The notes under the pieces were generated by a model. The model had not been told where the DNA came from. It saw only the letters and a list, made by a program, of their open reading frames with translations, and made no database searches. Below, piece by piece: positions 1 through 5,418 of a DNA stretch of 10,146 bases (its first letter is position 1; each line of letters starts with the position of its first letter). Both the position numbers and the translations under genes were made by a program. This DNA comes from Spirochaetota bacterium (GTDB lineage: Bacteria > Spirochaetota > Spirochaetia > Treponematales > UBA12059): the NCBI GenBank assembly GCA_022709445.1, contig JAKLIU010000051.1:1-10146 (forward strand), read 5' to 3'.

Positions 1-1
1 G

Positions 2-760
2 GCGGTCAGGAGGTTCCTCGCCGAGGGCGCCGCCCCGCCAGGCGGGCGCTTGCCGTCCCCCGCGCCGGCCGGCCGGGGGGGGACGCCCCGCATACCGGCC
101 GCCCTGCGCTCGCGCTGGAAGGCAGGAGCACCGGTGGCCGGATCCTGGTATCCCCTCCAGCTGGAAGCCGTGGACTCCGACGAGCTGGACGACGCGGACC
201 GGCTGGCCGCCGTCGCCAGGGTGGCCGCCAGGCGTTACGGGATCCTGTCCCGGGACATCCTGGAGCGCGAGTGCCCGGCCGCGTCCTGGGGGAGCCTGTT
301 CGGCGCGCTCAGGCGCATGGAGCTGGCCGGGGAGCTGGCCAGCGGGCAGTTCTTCCTGGGCCTGGATGGACCGCAGTTCATGTCGCGCGAGGGCCTGGCC
401 CTGTTCGCCGACGGGGCTGCGCTCTCCGGCATCTGGGCGCTCAACGCCTGCGACCCGGCCGCCTTCCCGGCCGGGGGCCTGCCGAGGCTGCGCGGCACCA
501 GGCTCGCGTGGCGGGACGGGACGCTCGCCGGCGTCTCCCTGCGGACCATGAAGGACGCCGAGTTCCGCATCGGGCCCGACGATCCGGACCTGCCCGCGCT
601 GGCCCGTGCCCTGTTCGACGCCAGGCCGGGCGTCCGGGATTCCCGGCTCAGGGCGACGGTCCGGACCGTGAACGGGCAACGGGCGGCCGACTCGCCGTAC
701 GCCCCCGCGCTGCGCGGGCTGGGTTTCGAGCCGGACCGGGGCAGCCTGACGCGCTGGTGA
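2..760 (+). CDS. lhr: C-terminal part of an Lhr-type DEAD/DEAH helicase (5' end outside window)
   Basis: The frame is open from the left edge (first full codon at 2) to the TGA at 758-760, so the gene begins upstream. The visible part matches the C-terminal region of Lhr-family large helicases, ATP-dependent 3'-5' DNA/RNA translocases linked to nucleic-acid repair. The supporting stretch reads RRYGILSRDILERE, then a Trp-containing helix, then LRRMELAGELASGQFF and a GPQF element, which is the family's 'RYGVV-DLL-RE...W-LL-RLE-RGE-GRFV-G-QF' pattern. The end, with ADSPYAPALRGLGF, also fits the Lhr C-terminus. No helicase motor motif is visible, since those lie in the missing N-terminal part. 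The TTG at 50 gives a long open frame but lies inside a Pro/Ala-rich linker and is probably not a real start. The gene converges on fusA and ends just before the fusA terminator. The assignment rests on pattern recall of the C-terminal domain only. Confidence 0.72.
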   Translation, partial: AVRRFLAEGAAPPGGRLPSPAPAGRGGTPRIPAALRSRWKAGAPVAGSWYPLQLEAVDSDELDDADRLAAVARVAARRYGILSRDILERECPAASWGSLFGALRRMELAGELASGQFFLGLDGPQFMSREGLALFADGAALSGIWALNACDPAAFPAGGLPRLRGTRLAWRDGTLAGVSLRTMKDAEFRIGPDDPDLPALARALFDARPGVRDSRLRATVRTVNGQRAADSPYAPALRGLGFEPDRGSLTRW

Positions 761-789
761 AAAAAAACCCGCCCCCGGCCGGGGGCGGG
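761..789 (-). terminator. Rho-independent terminator of the EF-G gene
   Basis: A perfect 22-bp G/C palindrome at 768-789 (arms CCCGCCCCCGG and CCGGGGGCGGG) is followed, reading leftward, by seven T residues (A tract at 761-767 on the given strand). This is a classical intrinsic terminator for minus-strand transcription, 22 nt beyond the fusA stop codon. In the rightward direction the hairpin lies 7 nt after the helicase stop but has no U-tract after it, so it would be at best a weak terminator for that gene. Confidence 0.9.
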
Positions 790-811
790 CCCATCGTCAT
801 GGAAAGCCCGA

Positions 812-2899
812 CTACTCTTCCTCTTCCTCGTGGGTCTTGAAGGCGGCCGCCGCCTTGATCACGTCCTCCGCGATCTTGCCGGAGATGGGCGCGTAGTGGT
901 CGAAGGCCACCTCGAAGCCGCCCGTGCCGCTCGTCATGGCGCGCAGGTCGATGGAGTAGCGCAGGAGCTCGGCGTGGGGCACCTCGGCCTTGATCTCCAC
1001 GATGCCGCCGCCGATGGGCTGCTGGCCGGAGATGCGGCCGCGCCTGCCGGACAGGTCGGACATCACGTCCCCGAGGTACTTCTCCTCCACGAACACGGTC
1101 AGCGCGTTGACCGGCTCCAGCAGGGTCGCGCCGGCGTTCTTGCAGGCCTCGCGGAAGGCCCCGCGCGCGGCGATCTTGAACGCCATTTCCGAGGAGTCCA
1201 CCGCGTGCTCCTTGCCGTCCATCAGGCTGGACTTCACGTCCACCACGGTGTAGCGGGCGACGATGCCGGCCTCCATGGCCTGGTGGATGCCCTTCTCGAT
1301 GCCGGGCACGAAGCCCTTGGAAACCGCGCCGCCGAACACCTTGTTCTCGAAGGCGTAGCCCTGGCCGCGGGGCAGGGGCTCGACCTCCAGCACGACGCGG
1401 CCGTACTGGCCGTGCCCGCCGGACTGCTTCTTGTGGGTGTACTCGCCGGAGGCCTTCTTGGTGATGGTCTCGCGGTAGGCCACGCGCGGCACGCGGGTCT
1501 CCACCGCTATCTTGGCCGAGTGCCTGATCTTGTCCAGGATCATGTTGATGTGCAGCTCGCCCATGCCGGAGATGACCGTCTCCTTGGTCTCCGGGTTGAA
1601 GTGCACGCTGAAGGTGTGGTCCTCCTCCGCCGCCTTGTGCAGGAGCTCGGCCAGCTTGTCCTCTTCCTTCTTGGAGGCCGCGGTGATGGCCACCGCGTGG
1701 ACGGGCTGGGGGAGGCGCAGGGGCAGGTACTCGACGGCCTTCTCGGGGGCGCACAGCGTGTTGTTGGTCTTGAGCGAGACGCTCTTGGCCACGATGCCGA
1801 TGTCGCCGGCGCAGAGTTCCTTCACGTCCTCGAGCTTCTTGCCCAGGGCGGTGTACAGCTTGGCCACCTTCTCGCGCTTCTGGTCGGCGGAGTTGACGAA
1901 CTCGGCGTCGGCGGCCAGTTTGCCGGTGATCACCTTGACGTAGGACAGGCGTCCGGAGAACTGGTCGATCTGGGTCTTGACGACCATGGCGGACAGCGGG
2001 AGCTTCGCGTCCACGACGGCCTTGGCCTCGCTGCCGACGACGGTCTCGGGGGCCAGCTTGGCCGGGTCCGGGGCTATGTTCGCGATGAAATCCAGGAGGG
2101 CCGCGCAGCCGGAATTCTTGAGCGCCGAGCCGGCGAACACGGGGACGATCTTGTTCTCCTCAAGGCCTTCGCGGAGGCCCTTGACGATCTCCTCCTGGGC
2201 GAGGGTTCCTTCGGACAAGTACTTCTCCATCAGCTCGTCATCGCCGTCGGCTGCCGCCTCGCAGAGCAGGGCGCGGGCCTCGGCCACGGCGGCCGCGAAC
2301 TCGGCGGGGACGGGGACGGAGGCCTCTTTCTGGTCATGGGACGCGGGCATGGGCCAGGCTTTCTGGTTCAGGACGTCGATGACGCCCTTGAATCCGGCGC
2401 CTTCGCCCATCGGTATGGTCACGGCCACGGTCGGGGCCTTGAATTTGTCGTGCAGGTCGACGAACGCGACGGGGAACGACGAGCGCTCCTCGTCCAGCTT
2501 GTTCACGAAGGCCATGCGGGGCTTGCCGCGCTGGTCCAGGTTTCGCCAGGTCTTGATGGTCTCTATCTGGACGCCCGCGCGGCCGTCCAGCAGTATCAGC
2601 GCGGATTCGCAGGACCGGAGCGCCAGGATGACGTCCCCGACGAAGTCCGACGAGCCCGGCGTGTCGATGAAATTGAGCTTCCGGTCGCCCCAGGCGGCGT
2701 GGGCCAGGGCGGCGTGCACGGAAATCTTGCGTTCGATCTCTTCTTCATAGTAGTCGCTTACGGTCTTTCCCGATTCCAGGAGTTCCGGCTTGGCTATGGC
2801 GCCGGCGGAGAACAACAGATGCTCGAGGAGGGTCGTCTTGCCTGTACTGCCGTGGCCCGCGAGGGCCACGTTCCTGATGAGGTCGGTTGTGTAAGCCAT
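812..2899 (-). CDS. fusA: Elongation factor G-like GTPase (divergent EF-G / EF-G-2 type)
   Basis: This 695-residue translational GTPase has the full EF-G layout. The G domain has its P-loop GHGSTGKT at 15-22, DTPGSSDF at 79-86 and NKLD at 133-136. Domains II and III follow, then domain IV with the KQSGGHGQYG signature, and domain V ending in a run of five Glu. EF-G moves tRNA and mRNA through the ribosome and, with RRF, helps recycle it. The G domain is unlike standard EF-G: switch II has Ser83 where DTPGHVDF has the catalytic His, and switch I reads RKISV instead of RGITI. The P-loop and these changes resemble the EF-G-2 group and the second EF-G of spirochaetes, as I recall them. The start is set at the ATG preceding AYTTDLIRN: AGGAG (2907-2911) lies 7 nt upstream, and 16 further in-frame codons above it look non-coding. 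It is a single-gene unit with its own promoter and terminator. Whether it is the main elongation factor cannot be told here. Confidence 0.93.
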   Translation of the reverse strand: MAYTTDLIRNVALAGHGSTGKTTLLEHLLFSAGAIAKPELLESGKTVSDYYEEEIERKISVHAALAHAAWGDRKLNFIDTPGSSDFVGDVILALRSCESALILLDGRAGVQIETIKTWRNLDQRGKPRMAFVNKLDEERSSFPVAFVDLHDKFKAPTVAVTIPMGEGAGFKGVIDVLNQKAWPMPASHDQKEASVPVPAEFAAAVAEARALLCEAAADGDDELMEKYLSEGTLAQEEIVKGLREGLEENKIVPVFAGSALKNSGCAALLDFIANIAPDPAKLAPETVVGSEAKAVVDAKLPLSAMVVKTQIDQFSGRLSYVKVITGKLAADAEFVNSADQKREKVAKLYTALGKKLEDVKELCAGDIGIVAKSVSLKTNNTLCAPEKAVEYLPLRLPQPVHAVAITAASKKEEDKLAELLHKAAEEDHTFSVHFNPETKETVISGMGELHINMILDKIRHSAKIAVETRVPRVAYRETITKKASGEYTHKKQSGGHGQYGRVVLEVEPLPRGQGYAFENKVFGGAVSKGFVPGIEKGIHQAMEAGIVARYTVVDVKSSLMDGKEHAVDSSEMAFKIAARGAFREACKNAGATLLEPVNALTVFVEEKYLGDVMSDLSGRRGRISGQQPIGGGIVEIKAEVPHAELLRYSIDLRAMTSGTGGFEVAFDHYAPISGKIAEDVIKAAAAFKTHEEEEE

Positions 2900-2924
2900 G
2901 AGCACGCTCCTACTAGGTATTTGC

Positions 2925-2963
2925 GGGACCCTTCGCGACGCCGGCATGGCGGGGCCGGGTCCC
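2925..2963 (-). promoter_or_regulatory. Foldable hairpin in the fusA 5' leader
   Basis: In the predicted leader, GGGACCC (2957-2963 read on the minus strand) can pair with GGGTCCC (2925-2931). Inside this arm a second hairpin, CGCC/GGCG at 2939-2942 and 2948-2951 with a 5-nt loop, can form. The structure ends about 14 nt before the Shine-Dalgarno sequence, so it could influence translation. No U-tract follows, so it is not an intrinsic terminator. The pairing is seen; any control role is inferred. Confidence 0.35.
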
Positions 2964-3002
2964 TTACGGAACAGACGAGCTGTAACGTAGTGGATCTTGG
3001 GG

Positions 3003-3032
3003 ATGATAGGGCCGTGTTTTTGGAGTTGTCAA
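3003..3032 (-). promoter_or_regulatory. Sigma-70-type promoter of the EF-G gene
   Basis: Read on the minus strand: TTGACA at 3032-3027, an 18-bp spacer, then TATCAT at 3008-3003. The predicted transcription start is near 2996, giving a 5' leader of about 97 nt. The -35 box is a perfect consensus and the -10 box matches five of six bases. Confidence 0.72.
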
Positions 3033-3074
3033 GGAAAAGATGGTCCCCCGGGGAGGGACCGGAAGGGTCCGTGA

Positions 3075-3104
3075 TTGACATGGGAGGGGCGGCCCGGCTA
3101 TACA
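3075..3104 (+). promoter_or_regulatory. Sigma-70-type promoter of the tRNA pair
   Basis: TTGACA at 3075-3080, an 18-bp spacer and TATACA at 3099-3104 predict transcription from about 3111, some 25 nt before tRNA-Pro. The discriminator (ACTGAAG) is not a GC-rich stringent type. It is divergent from the fusA promoter, with 42 bp between the two -35 boxes. Confidence 0.72.
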
Positions 3105-3135
3105 ACTGAAGACAATCTGGTAGCCGACAGCTATC

Positions 3136-3208
3136 CGGGACGTTGCCCAGTGGCTAGGGCGCCAGCTTTGGGAGCTGGATATCGTGGGTTCGAATCCCCC
3201 CGTCCCGA
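3136..3208 (+). tRNA. tRNA-Pro (anticodon TGG)
   Basis: The cloverleaf can be drawn by hand. The acceptor stem CGGGACG/CGTCCCG pairs perfectly (3136-3142 with 3201-3207) and is followed by discriminator A3208. The D stem is GCCC/GGGC. The anticodon stem CCAGC/GCTGG encloses the loop TTTGGGA with anticodon TGG at 3169-3171, and the T loop is TTCGAAT. It reads CCN proline codons, chiefly CCA. The T stem GTGGG/CCCCC has one T-C mismatch at the 50-64 pair (3185 with 3199). No CCA is encoded after A3208, so the tail must be added by the CCA-adding enzyme. It is probably co-transcribed with the tRNA-Arg gene 25 nt downstream. Confidence 0.95.
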
Positions 3209-3212
3209 CGTT

Positions 3213-3231
3213 CGGCGAGCGACGCTCGCTG
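3213..3231 (+). other. Inverted repeat in the tRNA-Pro/tRNA-Arg spacer
   Basis: GCGAGC (3215-3220) and GCTCGC (3224-3229) form a 6-bp stem with a GAC loop. A G-T pair and a C-G pair extend it to 8 bp. It fills most of the 25-nt spacer and would fold in the dicistronic precursor. A role as a processing signal between the two tRNAs is plausible but inferred. Confidence 0.4.
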
Positions 3232-3233
3232 TC

Positions 3234-3307
3234 GGGATCATAGCTCATCTGGATAGAGCAGCTGCCTTCTAAGCAGCAGGTGGTGGGTTCGAGCCCCGCT
3301 GGTCCCA
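3234..3307 (+). tRNA. tRNA-Arg (anticodon TCT)
   Basis: The acceptor stem is GGGATCA (3234-3240) with TGGTCCC (3300-3306), including one T-G wobble, followed by discriminator A3307. The D stem is GCTC/GAGC. The anticodon stem GCTGC/GCAGC encloses the loop CTTCTAA with anticodon TCT at 3268-3270. The T stem is GTGGG/CCCGC with a T-G wobble and the T loop is TTCGAGC. It reads AGA and AGG arginine codons, which are rare in GC-rich genes like these. No CCA is encoded. It is the second gene of a two-tRNA unit. Confidence 0.96.
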
Positions 3308-3322
3308 TGCGCGCGCCCCTCA

Positions 3323-3366
3323 GGCCGCTGGAGGCTCGCGCCTCCAGTGGCCCGTCAGGGCCGTTT
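3323..3366 (+). terminator. Probable tRNA-unit terminator, two alternative hairpins
   Basis: A 13-bp stem runs from GGCC at 3323 to GGCC at 3352, built on CTGGAGGC/GCCTCCAG with a TCGC loop and one G-T pair. A second, smaller hairpin, GGCCC (3349-3353)/GGGCC (3358-3362), is followed by GTTTCG. The two share 3349-3352 and exclude each other. The T-tract is poor, so intrinsic termination is uncertain. The large stem lies just past the end of the converging membrane-protein gene and could stop transcription from both sides. The stop codon of that gene falls in the loop of the small hairpin. Confidence 0.5.
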
Positions 3367-3987
3367 CGCCATCCTTCGCCAGCCGATCCAGCCCATCCCC
3401 GCCGCGCAGCCGGCGGCCAGGAGGCATCCGAGCCATTCCAGGCGCAGGAAGAGCAGGGCCAGGGCGAGCGCCGAGGCCAGGAAGGCTCCCGACATCGCCG
3501 CGATCCACTTGATGCCGTCCGGCATGGCATCCCTGACCGTCTCCTCGAGCATGGCCGCGAAGAACGGCACGGAGGCAAGCTGGAGCAGGGGCAGTGCCAG
3601 GGTCCAGGCGAAGTATGGCTGCCCCCAGAGCCGCGCGGCGTTGGCGACGGCGAACACCGACATGAAACCGAAGGAAAAGCCGGCCAGCTGGCGGAAGTCG
3701 TTGCCGCGCTCCAGCCCGCGATAGCCGCAGGAGAGCGCGTATGCGGCGGACAGCAGGCCGTAGGGCAGGGCCCAGAAGCGCAGGAAGAAGGATCCCGCGA
3801 GGAGCGCGGAGCCCCATGCCGGCCGGTAGGAGAAGCCCAGGAGCAGCCAGAGGAGGATGGCCGGGACGGCCAGAAGGGCGCCCCTGAGCGCCATCCTCAG
3901 GGTATGTCCCGCCCGTGACGGGTCCTGGAACCAGGCCGTCAGGCCGAGGAGGGCCAGAGGCAGGGCGAGTATGGTGAATGCATACAT
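3355..3987 (-). CDS. Integral membrane protein of unknown function
   Basis: I do not recognise this 210-residue protein. It is very hydrophobic, with about six to seven likely membrane segments: roughly residues 3-18, 33-52, 58-80, 100-118, 124-145, 160-182 and 184-202. It ends in a short basic tail, WRRMAKRP. A polar stretch near residues 86-100 (CGYRGLERGNDFRQ) and an acidic loop (EETVRDAMPDG) separate the segments. No transporter or enzyme signature is evident. The ATG is favoured because a promoter-like element ends 6 nt upstream, and the hydrophobic N-terminus then begins at residue 1. There is no Shine-Dalgarno sequence, so the mRNA is probably leaderless. It lies 80 nt after the helical-protein gene on the same strand and its end converges on the tRNA unit. 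The reading frame is long, clean and protein-like in composition, so I regard it as a real gene. Confidence 0.8.
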   Translation of the reverse strand: MYAFTILALPLALLGLTAWFQDPSRAGHTLRMALRGALLAVPAILLWLLLGFSYRPAWGSALLAGSFFLRFWALPYGLLSAAYALSCGYRGLERGNDFRQLAGFSFGFMSVFAVANAARLWGQPYFAWTLALPLLQLASVPFFAAMLEETVRDAMPDGIKWIAAMSGAFLASALALALLFLRLEWLGCLLAAGCAAGMGWIGWRRMAKRP

Positions 3988-3993
3988 GTGCCG

Positions 3994-4023
3994 AGGCTAG
4001 CACGGGGGCGGGAGGGGGCGCAA
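3994..4023 (-). promoter_or_regulatory. Promoter of the membrane-protein gene, predicted leaderless
   Basis: Read on the minus strand: TTGCGC at 4023-4018, an 18-bp spacer and TAGCCT at 3999-3994, preceded by TGC, which is an extended -10. Only six bases (CGGCAC) separate the -10 box from the ATG, so transcription should start at or next to the A of the start codon. The boxes are weaker than those of the neighbouring promoters. Confidence 0.45.
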
Positions 4024-4067
4024 GCTCCGGGTTTCGCGCGCCGCGCGGGCGGCCCGGGCGCCGGGGC

Positions 4068-4502
4068 TCAGAACAGCCCGAGGAGGTCGATGTGGTCCTG
4101 GGCCCAGGAGGCGAATTTCCGGCTGGTGTCCGCCAGGGCCAGGAGGGCGACCCGAGCCTCCTCGTCGGCTTTCTCCCTGCCCAGGGTGTCCAGGAGCGAG
4201 GCGAAGGCGGATTCCCGCTCAACCACCAGGGTGAGCAGGCTCATGAGCTCGATGGCCTCCGGGATGGAGGGGAACAGGCCCAGGTTGAGCGGCGGGGCCG
4301 AGCCGTTGCCGGTCCCGACCCGGCCCGCGAGGGCGGCGAAGGCGGCCGCCAGGTGGTCAGCCTGGTCCCGTTTCTGCCCGGCTATGGATTCCATGAGCCG
4401 GCGTTCGGCCGGGGTGGGGATGGCCTTGGCCGCCTTGCGGTAGTCCTCGGCCATGGACGAGCACACTTTCACGATGTCGTCCGTGTACGTTATCGTTGCC
4501 AT
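4068..4502 (-). CDS. Small all-helical protein, unknown function (possible degenerate ferritin-like bundle)
   Basis: I do not recognise this 144-residue soluble protein. It can be read as four amphipathic helices, at about 8-28, 32-60, 80-107 and 112-141, with a Gly/Pro-rich link at 60-78. That spacing recalls ferritin-like four-helix bundles, with Glu19 in helix 1 and Glu95/Glu97 in helix 3. In helix 2, however, the usual Glu-x-x-His is replaced (IAGQKRDQ), and helix 4 has Gln135 and His137 rather than Glu-x-x-His. If the fold is ferritin-like, the di-iron site looks lost. There is no signal peptide or membrane segment. The start is the ATG preceding ATITYTDD, which sits 6 nt after a strong promoter -10 box, without a Shine-Dalgarno sequence. 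It is divergent from infC, and the membrane-protein gene follows it after 80 nt. Confidence 0.82.
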   Translation of the reverse strand: MATITYTDDIVKVCSSMAEDYRKAAKAIPTPAERRLMESIAGQKRDQADHLAAAFAALAGRVGTGNGSAPPLNLGLFPSIPEAIELMSLLTLVVERESAFASLLDTLGREKADEEARVALLALADTSRKFASWAQDHIDLLGLF

Positions 4503-4508
4503 GGCAAA

Positions 4509-4537
4509 AGGATACACCCTGCGCAACCCGCTGTCAA
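4509..4537 (-). promoter_or_regulatory. Strong promoter of the 144-aa gene, predicted leaderless
   Basis: Read on the minus strand: perfect TTGACA at 4537-4532, an ideal 17-bp spacer and TATCCT at 4514-4509. Six bases (TTTGCC) separate the -10 box from the ATG at 4502. The expected start point, about 7 nt after the -10 box, is the A of the ATG. No Shine-Dalgarno sequence exists. Confidence 0.75.
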
Positions 4538-4555
4538 AACGCCCGGACATACCCT

Positions 4556-4585
4556 TTGACGCGTTCGGCCGGCCTGTGCTAGAAT
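4556..4585 (+). promoter_or_regulatory. Promoter of the infC-rpmI-rplT operon
   Basis: TTGACG at 4556-4561, an 18-bp spacer and TAGAAT at 4580-4585 predict a start near 4592 and a leader of about 37 nt. It is divergent from the promoter of the 144-aa gene, with only 18 bp between the two -35 boxes, so a regulator bound there could affect both. The leader is too short to hold a large L20-type leader RNA. Confidence 0.75.
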
Positions 4586-4628
4586 CGTGCGCACTATAGT
4601 TCGAGAAGGGTAAACCGAAGGAGGTCCA

Positions 4629-5204
4629 TTGGCGGACAACAAGAATCTGCGGATCAATGACCAGATACGGGTCCGCGAAGTGCGCTTGATCGACGACCAA
4701 GGGGAGCAGCAGGGCGTCCTGGCGACCGTCGACGCGCTGCGCATGGCGCGCGATTTGGGGCTGGACCTCGTGGAGATCGCCCCCCAGTCGGTACCGCCGG
4801 TTTGCAAGATCCTCGACTATGGCAAGTTCAAGTTCGAGCAGGAAAAGAAGTTCAAGGACAACCGGAAGAACCAGAAGATCGTCAAGATCAAGGAAATCCG
4901 GATGCAGCCCAAGATCGACGACCATGACCTGGACTTCAAGTCCAAGCACGTTCGCGAGTTCCTCGACGAGGGGAACAAGGTCAAGGTGACCATCCGCTTC
5001 CGCGGCCGGGAACTGGCCCATACCGAGATCGGCGAGGACGTGCTCAAGAGCGTCCTGGGCCGCGTTGAAGGCATGTACGTCCTGGAGCGGCCTCCCACCA
5101 TGGAAGGGCGCTTCATGTCCATGATACTGAGTCCCAAGGGTTCTCCGGCCAAAAAGCCCGAGGGGACTCGGCCCGTGCAGAAGGCCGAACCCGAAACTAA
5201 CTGA
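4629..5204 (+). CDS. infC: Translation initiation factor IF-3
   Basis: IF-3 binds the 30S subunit, keeps it from joining 50S too early and checks start-codon and initiator-tRNA pairing. The 191 residues show the N-terminal domain (about 5-75, with LRINDQIRVREVRLID and VPPVCKILDYGKF), a basic helical linker (KFKDNRKNQKIVKIKEIR), and the C-terminal 30S-binding domain (IRMQPKIDDHDLDFKSKHVREFL, then KVKVTIRFRGRE). A Lys/Pro-rich tail of about 20 residues follows. The start is TTG at 4629: an in-frame stop at 4611-4613 rules out anything longer, and AAGGAGG (4618-4624) lies 4 nt upstream. IF-3 genes elsewhere often use rare start codons as part of self-control. It is the first gene of a seven-gene run, with rpmI 13 nt downstream. 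Confidence 0.97.
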   Translation: MADNKNLRINDQIRVREVRLIDDQGEQQGVLATVDALRMARDLGLDLVEIAPQSVPPVCKILDYGKFKFEQEKKFKDNRKNQKIVKIKEIRMQPKIDDHDLDFKSKHVREFLDEGNKVKVTIRFRGRELAHTEIGEDVLKSVLGRVEGMYVLERPPTMEGRFMSMILSPKGSPAKKPEGTRPVQKAEPETN

Positions 5205-5217
5205 AGGATGGCACATA

Positions 5218-5418
5218 ATGCCCAAGATGAAGACCAAGCGCGCCGCCAAGAAGCGCTTCTCGCTGACGGCGAACGGCAAGGTTAAGTACAAGAAGATGAA
5301 CCTTCGCCACATCCTCACCAAGAAGTCGTCCAAGCGCAAGCGCAAGCTCCGCCAGCCCGGCTACGTGGCCACCGGCCCCGTCTACCAGATCAAGAAGAAG
5401 CTGCTCCCGTACGGTTGA
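5218..5418 (+). CDS. rpmI: 50S ribosomal protein L35
   Basis: L35 is a small basic protein of the large ribosomal subunit. The 66 residues carry the family pattern from start to end: MPKMKTKRAAKKRF, a GKVKYKK segment, the HILTKKSSKRKRKLR motif, and a C-terminal half ending in IKKKLLPYG. The length is normal. The Shine-Dalgarno GAAGGA (5203-5208) overlaps the infC stop codon and lies 9 nt before the ATG, so translation is likely coupled to infC. The gene is followed by an unusually long, structured spacer before rplT, whereas L35 and L20 genes are normally close. Confidence 0.97.
   Translation: MPKMKTKRAAKKRFSLTANGKVKYKKMNLRHILTKKSSKRKRKLRQPGYVATGPVYQIKKKLLPYG

Noticed and set aside
830..3109. 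Plus-strand open frame of 759 codons opposite fusA.
   Set aside because: It is a shadow of the GC-rich fusA gene. It is full of Gly, Leu, Val, His and Asp repeats with no domain, and runs into the fusA promoter region.
2964..3578. Minus-strand open frame of 204 codons containing GPAGLEPTTCCLEGS and GGFEPTISSSQS-like text.
   Set aside because: It is the antisense of the two tRNA genes and the end of the membrane-protein gene. 'GFEPTISSSQS' phrases are a well-known artefact of translating tRNA genes on the reverse strand.
4503..5345. Minus-strand extension of the 144-aa frame to 425 codons across infC and into rpmI.
   Set aside because: The extension is antisense to infC and rpmI. A strong promoter lies inside it and the recognisable protein starts at 4502.
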